Shown in pieces: positions 1-5,575 of a DNA stretch of 5,575 nt (position 1 is its first letter; every line of letters begins with the position of its first letter). The translations under genes and the position numbers were made by a program. Below the pieces are notes generated by a model, which saw nothing but the letters and a program-made list of their open reading frames with translations, was not told the origin of the DNA and made no database searches. The DNA lies in NCBI GenBank assembly GCA_964624465.1, contig CAZUZD010000383.1:1-5575 (forward strand), read 5' to 3'. The stretch is from CAZUZD01 sp964624465 (GTDB lineage Bacteria > Planctomycetota > Planctomycetia > Isosphaerales > Isosphaeraceae).

Positions 1-290
1 TCGCCGGGGACGCCACCGCCCGCGTCGGCGACCGCGGCCCGGGCCCCGCCCGCACCCCTCACTGCTCTGCGGCCATGGTCGCCCCCGGGCTCCGGCCTGT
101 CAATCGCGGTCCGCGGTCCGCCGCCCGGTCGCCCCCGCCTGGCGCCGGGATCGGGACGGTTCTCCTCTGGTCGTTCGGGCGGCCGGGCCCGATATTGGTC
201 CGTGCGGGCGCCGGCGCACCGTTCCCAAGCGGGTCGTCGGCCGATCCGCGCCGACGCACCCTCGCCGTCCGACCCCGGGGCCACGACGCC
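1..290. other. Left-edge region without a supportable gene
   Basis: These bases are extremely GC-rich, and all three forward frames and part of a reverse frame stay open, so openness is not evidence of coding here. The frame of the downstream DUF2721 gene reads back to the window edge without a stop. Its translation upstream of the ATG at 291 is Pro/Arg/Gly-rich and resembles no domain. I see no convincing Shine-Dalgarno sequence, promoter, tRNA or terminator. It could be intergenic or contain the end of a gene beginning outside the window. Confidence 0.5.
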
Positions 291-854
291 ATGCCGCTAC
301 CCGACGGGTTCGCCAGCTACGACACGCTCTCGGCGATGATCACGCCGGCCATCTTCCTGACGGCCAACGGCTCGCTGATCATCTCGACGTCCAACCGCAT
401 GTCCCGGATCGTCGACCGGATCCGGGCCCTGACCGAGCAGGAGGACCGCCTCGACCGCGGCGCCTCCGACCTCGACTACCCCGAGATGCGGCTCGAACAC
501 CTGCACAACCAGATCGAGCGGCTGGTCTGGCGCAGCGACCGCATCCGCGCCGCCCTGGCCGGCCTGTACCTGGCCTTCGCCGCGTTCGTCGGCGCCAGCC
601 TCACCCTGGCCCTCGACATGGCCGTGCAGCACCGCGCCCTGGCCCTGCCCACCGGCCTGGCCCTGCTGGGCGTCGTGCTGCTGCTGGCCTCGTGCGTCAG
701 CCTGGTGCGCGAGGCCTTCGCCGCGCTGCGGGCCAACAGCTCCGAGATCGACTTCGCCCGCAAGCTCCAGGCCCACCGCCGCGCCGAGGGCCGCAGCGCC
801 TGCCAGCAGCACGAGGCCGGCTCCCATCGCCCACCCGGGTCCCCCGCCCGGTAG
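291..854 (+). CDS. DUF2721-family small integral membrane protein
   Basis: The product is 187 residues and its function is unknown. It matches my memory of the DUF2721 family: a first hydrophobic segment reading ITPAIFLTANGSLI (about residues 17-34), then the characteristic NRMSRIVDRIRAL stretch (35-47), a charged helix rich in Glu, Arg and Leu (48-85), and two strongly hydrophobic segments (about 86-110 and 117-139). This suggests a three-helix inner-membrane protein with a charged loop that may form a coiled coil. Family members that I recall are about 130-160 residues and end soon after the last helix. The tail after about residue 160 is hydrophilic, Pro/Ser/Arg-rich and looks unconserved. 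The ATG at 291 was chosen because everything upstream in frame is low-complexity. The ATG at 336 (residue 16) is an alternative, but it would put the hydrophobic segment right at the N-terminus. No clear Shine-Dalgarno sequence precedes either. The TAG stop lies inside the GTAG of a REP-like palindrome. The gene stands alone and converges on the pseudouridine synthase gene. Confidence 0.8.
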   Translation: MPLPDGFASYDTLSAMITPAIFLTANGSLIISTSNRMSRIVDRIRALTEQEDRLDRGASDLDYPEMRLEHLHNQIERLVWRSDRIRAALAGLYLAFAAFVGASLTLALDMAVQHRALALPTGLALLGVVLLLASCVSLVREAFAALRANSSEIDFARKLQAHRRAEGRSACQQHEAGSHRPPGSPAR

Positions 855-903
855 GGTTCGCTGTGCGGACCAATCCCAAGACGGTCCGCACAGCGGACCC
901 TAC
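851..903. repeat. REP/BIME-like inverted pair, family 1
   Basis: Two 21-base units face each other across an 11-base spacer (872-882, AATCCCAAGAC). The left unit (851-871) is GTAG followed by GGTTCGC, a TGT loop and GCGGACC. The right unit (883-903) is the reverse complement of the same design and ends in CTAC. The arms match at 20 of 21 positions, and the single difference (T858 against G896) would be a G-U wobble in RNA. Each unit is also a small hairpin by itself, with a 7-bp stem and a 3-base loop. A GTAG tetranucleotide before an imperfect palindrome, in inverted pairs, is the hallmark of REP elements linked to RAYT transposases. The element sits at the 3' end of the DUF2721 gene and could also act as a bidirectional terminator or an mRNA-stabilising stem, although no U-tract follows. 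The palindrome itself is certain; the REP identity is inferred. Confidence 0.75.
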
Positions 904-937
904 GAAAGCAGATGCAGACCAACCGCGGCTCTGTCCT

Positions 938-990
938 GGAGGGGCCGCTGTGCGGACCGATCCGAAGACGATCTCCACCGCAGCCCCGAC
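938..990. repeat. Degenerate second copy of the family-1 REP pair
   Basis: This 53-base stretch aligns without gaps to the element at 851-903. The left unit (938-958) matches at 18 of 21 positions, including an unbroken CGCTGTGCGGACC. The spacer (959-969, GATCCGAAGAC) matches at 9 of 11. The right unit (970-990) matches at only 14 of 21 and can no longer pair well with the left. The initial GTAG has become GGAG. It reads as a duplicated REP pair whose right half has decayed. The nine bases AAGACGATC at its spacer/right-unit junction (965-973) recur just after it (991-999), which may be a trace of a further copy. It lies in the convergent gap, 63 bases beyond the pseudouridine synthase stop codon. 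Confidence 0.65.
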
Positions 991-1053
991 AAGACGATCG
1001 GTACCCTGGGGGTGGCGGCCCCGAGGGAATCGGGACCGCGGTTCGCCCGGGCC

Positions 1054-1956
1054 TCAGCCGCCGGCGTTCGGGATGCCGTAGCGGTTGCGCAGGTCGGTCA
1101 TCAGCCCGGCCAGGTCGACGGGCACGGGGGCCTCGACGCGGACGGGCTGGCCGGTCATGGGATGCACGAAGCCGAGCCCCTGGGCGTGCAGGGCCTGGCG
1201 GCGGAAGTCGGCCTTCGAGCGTTTCAGGCCGTGCTGGCGGTACACCCGCTCGCCGACGATCGGGTGCCCGATCGACGAGAGGTGCAGGCGGATCTGGTGC
1301 GTGCGGCCGGTCTCGAGCCAGCAGGCCAGCAGCGAGGCGACCGGCCCGAACCGCTCGACCAGCTTGAAGTGCGTGACCGCCGGCACCCCCTCGTCGGGCT
1401 CGCGGGCAACCATCCGGCGCACCGAGCCGTCGTCGATCAGGGGCGTGTCGATCGTGCCCGAGGTCTGCCGCACCGCCCCCTCGACCACGGCCAGATACTG
1501 CCGCTCGATGGTGTGCTCGCGCCAGAGCTTCTTGAACTCGACCAGCGCCTCGGGCGTCTTGGCCAGCGCCAGGGCCCCGGAGGTGTCGCGGTCGATGCGG
1601 TGGATCAGCCCGACATACGGCTTGCCGCCGAACCGCAGGCTCAGGTACCGCTCGACCCGGCTGACCAGCGTGTCGGCGTCGCGGGTCTCGACCGGCACCG
1701 TCAGCAACCCGGCCGGCTTGTCGACGATCAGGACGTGGCGGTCCTCGTGCAGGACCGTGAAGCCGGCCTTGGCCACCCGCCGCGACTTGGGCCGGTTCGG
1801 GAAGAACGCGACGAGGGCGTCGGCCTTGACCATCGTGCCCGGCTGGTCGCACCGCGAGCCGGCCAGCTCGACCTTGCCGTTGAGGATCGCCTCCTGCGCC
1901 ACGCGCCTCGACAGGCCAAACTTCTCGGAGACCAGCTTGTCCAGACGGATCAGCAT
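1054..1956 (-). CDS. RluA-family pseudouridine synthase with S4 domain
   Basis: This 300-residue cytoplasmic enzyme is predicted to isomerise specific uridines to pseudouridine in 23S rRNA or tRNA. Residues 1-55 form an S4-type RNA-binding domain (RLDKLVSEKFGLSRR, then an NGKVELAG turn). The catalytic domain follows, with the family signature HRIDRDTSG at 119-127 (Asp122 is the expected catalytic residue), GRTHQIRLHL at 217-226 and RQALHA at 253-258 followed by GFVHPMTG. All key motifs look intact, and the length is close to RluC/RluD-type enzymes. Which member (RluA, RluC, RluD or another) and which uridine cannot be told from the sequence, so I give no symbol. The ATG (1954-1956) is the first start after an in-frame TGA 21 bases upstream (1975-1977), and the S4 domain begins directly after it. 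No Shine-Dalgarno sequence is visible. The gene is divergent from the GH13 gene and convergent with the DUF2721 gene, so it is probably transcribed alone. Confidence 0.93.
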   Translation of the reverse strand: MLIRLDKLVSEKFGLSRRVAQEAILNGKVELAGSRCDQPGTMVKADALVAFFPNRPKSRRVAKAGFTVLHEDRHVLIVDKPAGLLTVPVETRDADTLVSRVERYLSLRFGGKPYVGLIHRIDRDTSGALALAKTPEALVEFKKLWREHTIERQYLAVVEGAVRQTSGTIDTPLIDDGSVRRMVAREPDEGVPAVTHFKLVERFGPVASLLACWLETGRTHQIRLHLSSIGHPIVGERVYRQHGLKRSKADFRRQALHAQGLGFVHPMTGQPVRVEAPVPVDLAGLMTDLRNRYGIPNAGG

Positions 1957-2005
1957 CGGATCAGTACGACCAGTTCAGGAGAGGGGCCGGCGGGCGTGGC
2001 AGGGG

Positions 2006-2077
2006 CTTCGGGGCGGACCCACGGCCCTGCTCGCCGTCGCGGACCGCCCCGAAGACCCCAAATCTACCGCGCCGACG
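2006..2077. repeat. Hairpin and probable relict of the family-1 REP element in the divergent gap
   Basis: An 11-bp perfect stem joins 2006-2016 (CTTCGGGGCGG) to 2044-2054. It extends by four G-C pairs (2002-2005 with 2056-2059) past a single bulged A at 2055, around a 27-base loop. The right arm overlaps an 18-base stretch (2039-2056) that matches 16 of 18 bases of the family-1 repeat at 952-969, meaning GCGGACC plus the spacer ending in CGAAGAC. Similarity then continues loosely (AATCTACCGCGCC against ATCTCCACCGCAGCC). The repeat relationship is my reading by eye; the hairpin itself is plain. The site lies between the starts of the pseudouridine synthase and GH13 genes, so it may fall within a 5' untranslated region or promoter area. 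Confidence 0.45.
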
Positions 2078-2226
2078 CCGCCCCCAACCATCCGGATCCG
2101 CCGGCCCGACCGATCGCCAGGCCCGTCGCCGGCGGTTACCCTGGCGTCCGCCCGCCGGCCGCCCACCCCCAGAGGCCGGCTCGCAGGGATCTCGACCCGG
2201 ACCCACGCCCGAGGGCGATTCGTGCC

Positions 2227-4149
2227 ATGAACGCGACCGTGCCACCGCCATCCCCGCGCCGGGGACCCCGGCCCGCCGTCCTGATCCTGACCCTGCTGGG
2301 CCTGCTCGCCGGCTCCCCCCATCGGCACACGGAGGCGGCCCAGGCGGCGCCCGCCCCCCGGATCGAGCGGTTGAGCCCGCCATCGTGGTGGCCGGAGGCC
2401 GGGCCCCGCGATCTGATGGTCCTCGTCGAGGGCGCGAACCTGACCGGCGCCGTGGTGCGCACCGAGCGGCCGGGCGTGACGATCCGCCGGACCGAGTCGC
2501 CGGGCGCGGGCCACAGCCTGTTCATCGACCTGCGGCTGGCGGCGGACCTCGAACCGGGCCCCGTGCCGCTGACGATCGCGGTGGGGGACGCTCAGACCAT
2601 CGCCCGCTTCGAGATCGTGCCGAGGCCCACCCGGCGCCCCGATCCGCTGGGGCCGGACGACGTCATCTACCTGGTCATGCCCGACCGGTTCGCCAACGGC
2701 GAGCCGGGCAACGACGCCGCCGGCACGGCCGAGCCGATGCTCGATCGGGCCAACCCCCGGGCCTACCACGGCGGCGACTTCGCCGGCCTGCGGGAGCGGC
2801 TCCCCTACCTGGCTGACCTGGGCGTGACCGCGCTCTGGCTGACCCCGATCTACCAGGCCGGCCCGCGCTGGTTCCGCAGCTCGAACGCCCGGGGGCAGAC
2901 GACGCTGTTCGCCGACTACCACGGCTACTCGGCCGTCGACCACTTCGCCACCAACCCGCAGCTCGGCTCGCTGGCCGACTACCGCGCCCTGGTTGACGAG
3001 GCGCACCGGCTGGGCCTGAAGGTGATCCAGGACCAGGTGCTCGGCCACGTCGGCCCGCAGCACCGCTGGGCGCAGCAGCCGCCGGCGACCGACTGGCTGC
3101 ACGGGCCGGTCGGCCGCCCCCTGTCGTGCAACTTCCGGCTCGACGCCCTGGCCAACCCGCACGCCAGCGCGGCCGACCGCCGGGGCCTGACCGACGGCTG
3201 GTTCTTCGGGATCCTGCCCGACCTGGCCACCGAGACCGAGCGGGTGCGGCAGTTCGCGATCCAGCAGAGCCTCTGGTGGACCGTGCTGTTCGAGGCCGAC
3301 GCCCTGCGGCTCGACACGTACCCCATGATCGACCGCGGCTTCTGGCGCGACTGGAGCCGGGCCCAGGCGGCCGTCGATCCCGCGCGGCTGGCGCTGGGCG
3401 AGGCCTGGACCACCGACCCGGCCGTGCTGCCGTTCTACCAGGGGGGTCGCGTCGGCTGGGATGGAATCGACCCCGGCGTCGGCGCCGTGTTCGACTTCCC
3501 GCTCCAGCAGGCGTTGCAGCAGGTGGCCACCGGCGGCGCCCCAGCGAAGGCCCTGGGCCAGGTGCTGGCGCGGGACGGCCTGTTCCCCCGGCCCGACCGG
3601 CTGGTCACGTTCCTCGACAACCACGACATGCCCCGGTTCGCCGGCCTGACGGGCGTCGACGCCGCGCGCCAGGAGTTGGCCGCGACGTTCCTGCTCACCA
3701 CCCGGGGCATCCCGCAGCTGACCTGGGGCAACGAGATCGGCCTGCTCGGCCACGGCGACGACCGCCGCGACTTCCCCGGCGGCTGGCCCGGCGACGCGCA
3801 CGACGCTTTCACCCCCGACGGCCGCACCCCCGCCGAGGCCGCCACGTTCGCCACGTTCCGCACCCTGCTGCACCTGCGCCGCGATCACGAGGCCCTGCGC
3901 CGCGGCGACCTGACCGAGCTGATCGCCACCGACACCGTCTACGCGTTCGTCCGCCGCACCGGCGCCGAGATCGTCGTGGTCGCCCTGAACTTCGGCGACC
4001 AGGCCGCGTCGGTGCGCCTGCCCCGCGAGCCGCTCGGTCCCGCATCCGCCGCCGAGCGGCTCCACGGCGAAGGGACCCTGACCCTCGAGGCCGATGCCGC
4101 TTCGCTGGCGCTTCCCGCCCATCGGGCCGTCCTCTTCCTCCTGAAGTGA
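2227..4149 (+). CDS. Exported GH13 enzyme of the cyclomaltodextrinase/neopullulanase type
   Basis: This 640-residue glycoside hydrolase should cut alpha-1,4 glucosidic bonds in maltodextrins, cyclodextrins or pullulan outside the cytoplasm. Residues 1-40 look like a Sec signal peptide: a basic n-region with PRRGPRP, a hydrophobic AVLILTLLGLLAG core, and a likely cleavage region near AAQA-AP. Residues 44-133 match the cyclomaltodextrinase N-terminal domain (IERLSPPSWWPEAG, then LMVLVEGANLTGA). The barrel spans about 145-550, beginning VIYLVMPDRFANG. Region I is DQVLGH (269-274), region V is LPDL (330-333), region II is ALRLDTYP with nucleophile Asp363 and Arg361, region III is GEAW with acid/base Glu392, and region IV is FLDNHD with Asp467. 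The catalytic triad is therefore complete. Residues 555-640 form a C-terminal beta-sandwich. Region I has Gly273 where Asn is usual. The frame stays open far upstream, so the ATG at 2227 was chosen because the signal peptide starts there. A weak GAGG lies 12 bases before it. Substrate preference cannot be settled. The gene converges on the oxidoreductase gene. Confidence 0.9.
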   Translation: MNATVPPPSPRRGPRPAVLILTLLGLLAGSPHRHTEAAQAAPAPRIERLSPPSWWPEAGPRDLMVLVEGANLTGAVVRTERPGVTIRRTESPGAGHSLFIDLRLAADLEPGPVPLTIAVGDAQTIARFEIVPRPTRRPDPLGPDDVIYLVMPDRFANGEPGNDAAGTAEPMLDRANPRAYHGGDFAGLRERLPYLADLGVTALWLTPIYQAGPRWFRSSNARGQTTLFADYHGYSAVDHFATNPQLGSLADYRALVDEAHRLGLKVIQDQVLGHVGPQHRWAQQPPATDWLHGPVGRPLSCNFRLDALANPHASAADRRGLTDGWFFGILPDLATETERVRQFAIQQSLWWTVLFEADALRLDTYPMIDRGFWRDWSRAQAAVDPARLALGEAWTTDPAVLPFYQGGRVGWDGIDPGVGAVFDFPLQQALQQVATGGAPAKALGQVLARDGLFPRPDRLVTFLDNHDMPRFAGLTGVDAARQELAATFLLTTRGIPQLTWGNEIGLLGHGDDRRDFPGGWPGDAHDAFTPDGRTPAEAATFATFRTLLHLRRDHEALRRGDLTELIATDTVYAFVRRTGAEIVVVALNFGDQAASVRLPREPLGPASAAERLHGEGTLTLEADAASLALPAHRAVLFLLK

Positions 4150-4183
4150 GCCGGGCCGCCGCCCCGGACGTACGGTAGACCCC

Positions 4184-4348
4184 TCCCGTAGGTCGGATGA
4201 GCGGAGCGAAATCCGACGGCCATCGAAGGCAACCGCCTGTCAGCCCGCCAAACCGGCTCATGCGGCCGGTCCCAATCTGGCGGCCGGTTCCAATCTGGCC
4301 GTCGCTCCCGACCCGTCGGATTTCGCTCCGCTCATCCGACCTACGGGA
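4184..4348. repeat. Perfect 36-bp inverted repeat made of two family-2 REP-like units
   Basis: Bases 4184-4219 and 4313-4348 are perfect reverse complements over 36 bp, separated by 93 bases. Each arm contains a REP-like unit: GTAG followed by GTCGGAT, a 12-base purine-rich middle, and ATCCGAC. The left unit runs 4188-4217 on the + strand and the right unit 4315-4344 on the - strand, so the GTAG ends point outward. The core differs from family 1, but the layout (GTAG plus palindrome in an inverted pair) is the same. I see no convincing target-site duplication at the ends; only CC flanks both sides. The pair occupies the gap between the 3' ends of the GH13 gene and the oxidoreductase gene and would form a long double-stranded stem in a transcript from either side. 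Possible readings are a BIME, a MITE-like unit or a bidirectional terminator. I favour a BIME. Confidence 0.8.
4262..4297. repeat. Two tandem 18-bp repeats inside the inverted-repeat spacer
   Basis: GCGGCCGGTCCCAATCTG (4262-4279) is followed immediately by a copy (4280-4297) that differs only by T in place of C at position 10 of the unit. The copies sit in the loop between the two family-2 REP-like arms. The stretch shows no coding character. It may be a local duplication or a two-copy binding site. Confidence 0.75.
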
Positions 4349-4368
4349 CCGAACGGCCGCCAATGCGA

Positions 4369-4406
4369 ACGCGGGCCGCGCCCGAGGATTCGGTCGCGGC
4401 CCGCGT
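4369..4406. terminator. Strong GC hairpin in the convergent gap, terminator-like but without a U-tract
   Basis: ACGCGGGCCGCG (4369-4380) pairs perfectly with 4395-4406 over 12 bp. After one mismatch the loop continues with CCGA (4382-4385) pairing with TCGG (4390-4393) around GGAT. The site lies 66 bases past the oxidoreductase stop on the - strand. No run of T follows the stem on either strand, so a classical intrinsic terminator is not shown. In high-GC genomes such stems are common between convergent genes. Confidence 0.4.
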
Positions 4407-4427
4407 CGTGGGGATTCCCGGTGGCGG

Positions 4428-4459
4428 CGGTCGCGATCGGGACGGGCCCGGCGCGACCG
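4428..4459 (-). terminator. Hairpin just after the oxidoreductase stop codon
   Basis: CGGTCGCG (4428-4435) pairs perfectly with 4452-4459. Inside it, CGGG (4438-4441) pairs with CCCG (4447-4450), leaving a five-base loop. It starts 12 bases beyond the stop codon of the oxidoreductase gene (read on the - strand), the usual place for a terminator stem. No U-tract follows, so termination is inferred only from position and stem strength. Confidence 0.4.
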
Positions 4460-4471
4460 ACGCGCGGTGGC

Positions 4472-5575
4472 TCAGAACTCGCGCTTGCCGAGCAGGCCGG
4501 GCTGGGGGACGGGGTACTTGCCGTCGGGGCCGGGCACGAGCGGGGCGGGGCTGTCCATGGTGAGCTGGTCGATCAGCGGCGCGAAGGCGTGGTCGCTGTT
4601 GAGGATGTCGTCGTAGGTGATGATCTGGCCGGTGTGCACGGCGGCGCGGCCCATGGCGGTGACGACGCTGGCGGCGACGCCGCGCTTGACCTCGTTGTAC
4701 GGCTGGTCGTTGCGGATGGCGGCGATCATGTCCTGCCACTCGACGCGGTAGGGGTTCGGCTCCTTGGGGCCGTACCGCCAGAACATGTCGTCCTTCTTGG
4801 TCAGGTCCTGGCCGCGGAACATCCGGCTCTTGGCCGGGGTGTGCGCCGAAGTCGAGATGATCGCCGAGCCGCGGGTGCCGTGGGCGTAGCTGGCGAACTC
4901 GTTGTGGCAGCCGGGGATGTGCCGGGTGTACACAATCATCTTCGTGCCGTCGCCGAAGGTGTACTCCATGGCGTAGTTGTCGAAGTTCTGGTCGATCTTG
5001 TCGCCGCGGTAGCAGCGGGCGCCCGAGCCCTGCGCGGTGACCGGCCAGGCGTCCTTCATCCAGCAGCTCTCGTCGATGTTATGGATCATGTAGTCCATGA
5101 ACACGCCGCCGCTGGCCCAGAGGAAGCCGTGGAAGTTCTTGATCTGGTAGAGCAGGTCGCTGATGCCCTCGGGCTTCGGGTCGATCAGGCCGCCGGTCGA
5201 GACCTGGCGGTAGGCCCGGAGCAGCTGGATCTCGCCGATCTCGCCGTCCTTGATCCGGTCGTGCAGCTCCTGGCGGGCCTTGCAGTGCCGGCACATCAGG
5301 CCGATGCCGACCTTGAGGTTCTTGCGCTCGGCCTCCTCATTCAGCGCCAGGATCTTGCGGGCGGTGGGGCCGTCGACGACGACCGGCTTCTCCATGAAGA
5401 CGTTCAGGCCCTTGGAGATGGCGTACTCGAACATGACGGCGCGGAAGGCGGGCGGGGTGGTGAGGATCACCACGTCGCCGGGCTTCAGGCAGTCCATGGC
5501 CTGCTTGTAGGCGTCGAAGCCGACGAACTTGCGGTCGTCGGCGACGTCGATCTTCTTGGCCAGGCTCTCGTCTTC
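4472..5575 (-). CDS. Gfo/Idh/MocA-family oxidoreductase, N-terminus cut off by the window
   Basis: The reading frame enters from the right edge, and 367 residues are visible before the TGA at 4472-4474. The family uses NAD(P) to oxidise or reduce sugars, inositols and related compounds, and a few relatives (GH109) are glycosidases. The GxGxxG dinucleotide-binding loop should lie in the missing part. What is visible begins late in the Rossmann domain: PGDVVILTTPP (32-42), then the MEKP motif with its conserved Lys63 (61-64), GLMCRHC (92-98), and the alpha/beta substrate domain with GGVFMDYMIHNIDE (156-169). In that last stretch, His165 and Asp168 are likely active-site residues. The ending PGLLGKREF looks natural. 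The Met at 5495-5497 is internal, because the reading continues upstream with good family character (DRKFVGFDAYKQA). Many planctomycete members carry a twin-arginine signal, but that cannot be judged here. The substrate is unknown, and the neighbouring GH13 gene is convergent, so no shared operon supports a link. Confidence 0.9.
   Translation of the reverse strand, partial: EDESLAKKIDVADDRKFVGFDAYKQAMDCLKPGDVVILTTPPAFRAVMFEYAISKGLNVFMEKPVVVDGPTARKILALNEEAERKNLKVGIGLMCRHCKARQELHDRIKDGEIGEIQLLRAYRQVSTGGLIDPKPEGISDLLYQIKNFHGFLWASGGVFMDYMIHNIDESCWMKDAWPVTAQGSGARCYRGDKIDQNFDNYAMEYTFGDGTKMIVYTRHIPGCHNEFASYAHGTRGSAIISTSAHTPAKSRMFRGQDLTKKDDMFWRYGPKEPNPYRVEWQDMIAAIRNDQPYNEVKRGVAASVVTAMGRAAVHTGQIITYDDILNSDHAFAPLIDQLTMDSPAPLVPGPDGKYPVPQPGLLGKREF

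Noticed and set aside
851..990. Regularly spaced repeats considered as a short CRISPR array
   Set aside because: The units are inverted, not direct, the spacer itself is conserved between copies, and no cas gene is present.
476..1852. Reverse-strand open frame of 458 codons across the pseudouridine synthase and the DUF2721 gene
   Set aside because: It is an out-of-frame reading of the pseudouridine synthase with Arg/Pro/Ala-rich nonsense sequence, and it runs through the REP-like elements.
1946..1964. Eight-base direct repeat CGGATCAG on both sides of the pseudouridine synthase start codon
   Set aside because: It is short, half of it is coding sequence, and it fits chance. It is not convincing as an operator.
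1012..2226. The forward frame of the GH13 gene stays open for over 1.2 kb upstream of its start
   Set aside because: This stretch is antisense to the well-supported pseudouridine synthase and then runs through a gap. The translation shows no domain, while a signal peptide begins at 2227. High GC content explains the openness.
1975..4122. Reverse-strand open frame of 715 codons opposite the GH13 gene
   Set aside because: It is antisense to a gene with all catalytic motifs intact and has Gly/Val/Gln/Arg-rich composition typical of a shadow frame.
4184..4348. Inverted repeats considered as the ends of an insertion sequence
   Set aside because: The interior is only 93 bases, encodes nothing, and there is no clear target-site duplication.
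4197..4616. Forward open frame beginning inside the family-2 inverted repeat
   Set aside because: Its start lies in the repeat arm, and the rest is antisense to the oxidoreductase; no domain is visible.

Overview
The window is very GC-rich DNA, so antisense frames stay open for long stretches. It most likely comes from a planctomycete, possibly of the Isosphaeraceae type. The main pointer is the Gfo/Idh/MocA-type oxidoreductase at the right end: its long form, with a CRHC motif and an LLYQIKN segment, resembles a family that is abundant in Planctomycetota. This assignment is recalled family knowledge and was not searched.

Four genes are supported, in two convergent pairs. (1) A small DUF2721-type membrane protein (+, 291-854) converges on (2) an RluA-family rRNA/tRNA pseudouridine synthase with an S4 domain (-, 1054-1956). 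(3) An exported GH13 enzyme of the cyclomaltodextrinase/neopullulanase type (+, 2227-4149) converges on (4) a Gfo/Idh/MocA oxidoreductase (-, 4472 to the window edge, N-terminus missing). Genes 2 and 3 are divergent across 270 bases. Bases 1-290 hold no gene I can defend. No operon is visible, and the four genes look functionally unrelated (translation or RNA modification, alpha-glucan breakdown, sugar-type oxidoreduction, unknown membrane role).

The most interesting content is between the genes. Both convergent gaps carry paired, inverted palindromes that begin with GTAG, the layout of REP/BIME elements mobilised by REP-associated tyrosine transposases (RAYTs). Two sequence families are present. 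Family 1 (core GGTCCGC / GCGGACC) forms an inverted pair at 851-903, a decayed copy at 938-990, and probably a further relict in the divergent gap at about 2006-2077. Family 2 (core GTCGGAT / ATCCGAC) forms a perfect 36-bp inverted repeat at 4184-4348, whose 93-base spacer contains an 18-bp tandem duplication. The family-1 element supplies the stop codon of the DUF2721 gene. I see no transposase, CRISPR array, tRNA, rRNA or defence gene, and no evidence for a wholly new protein system.
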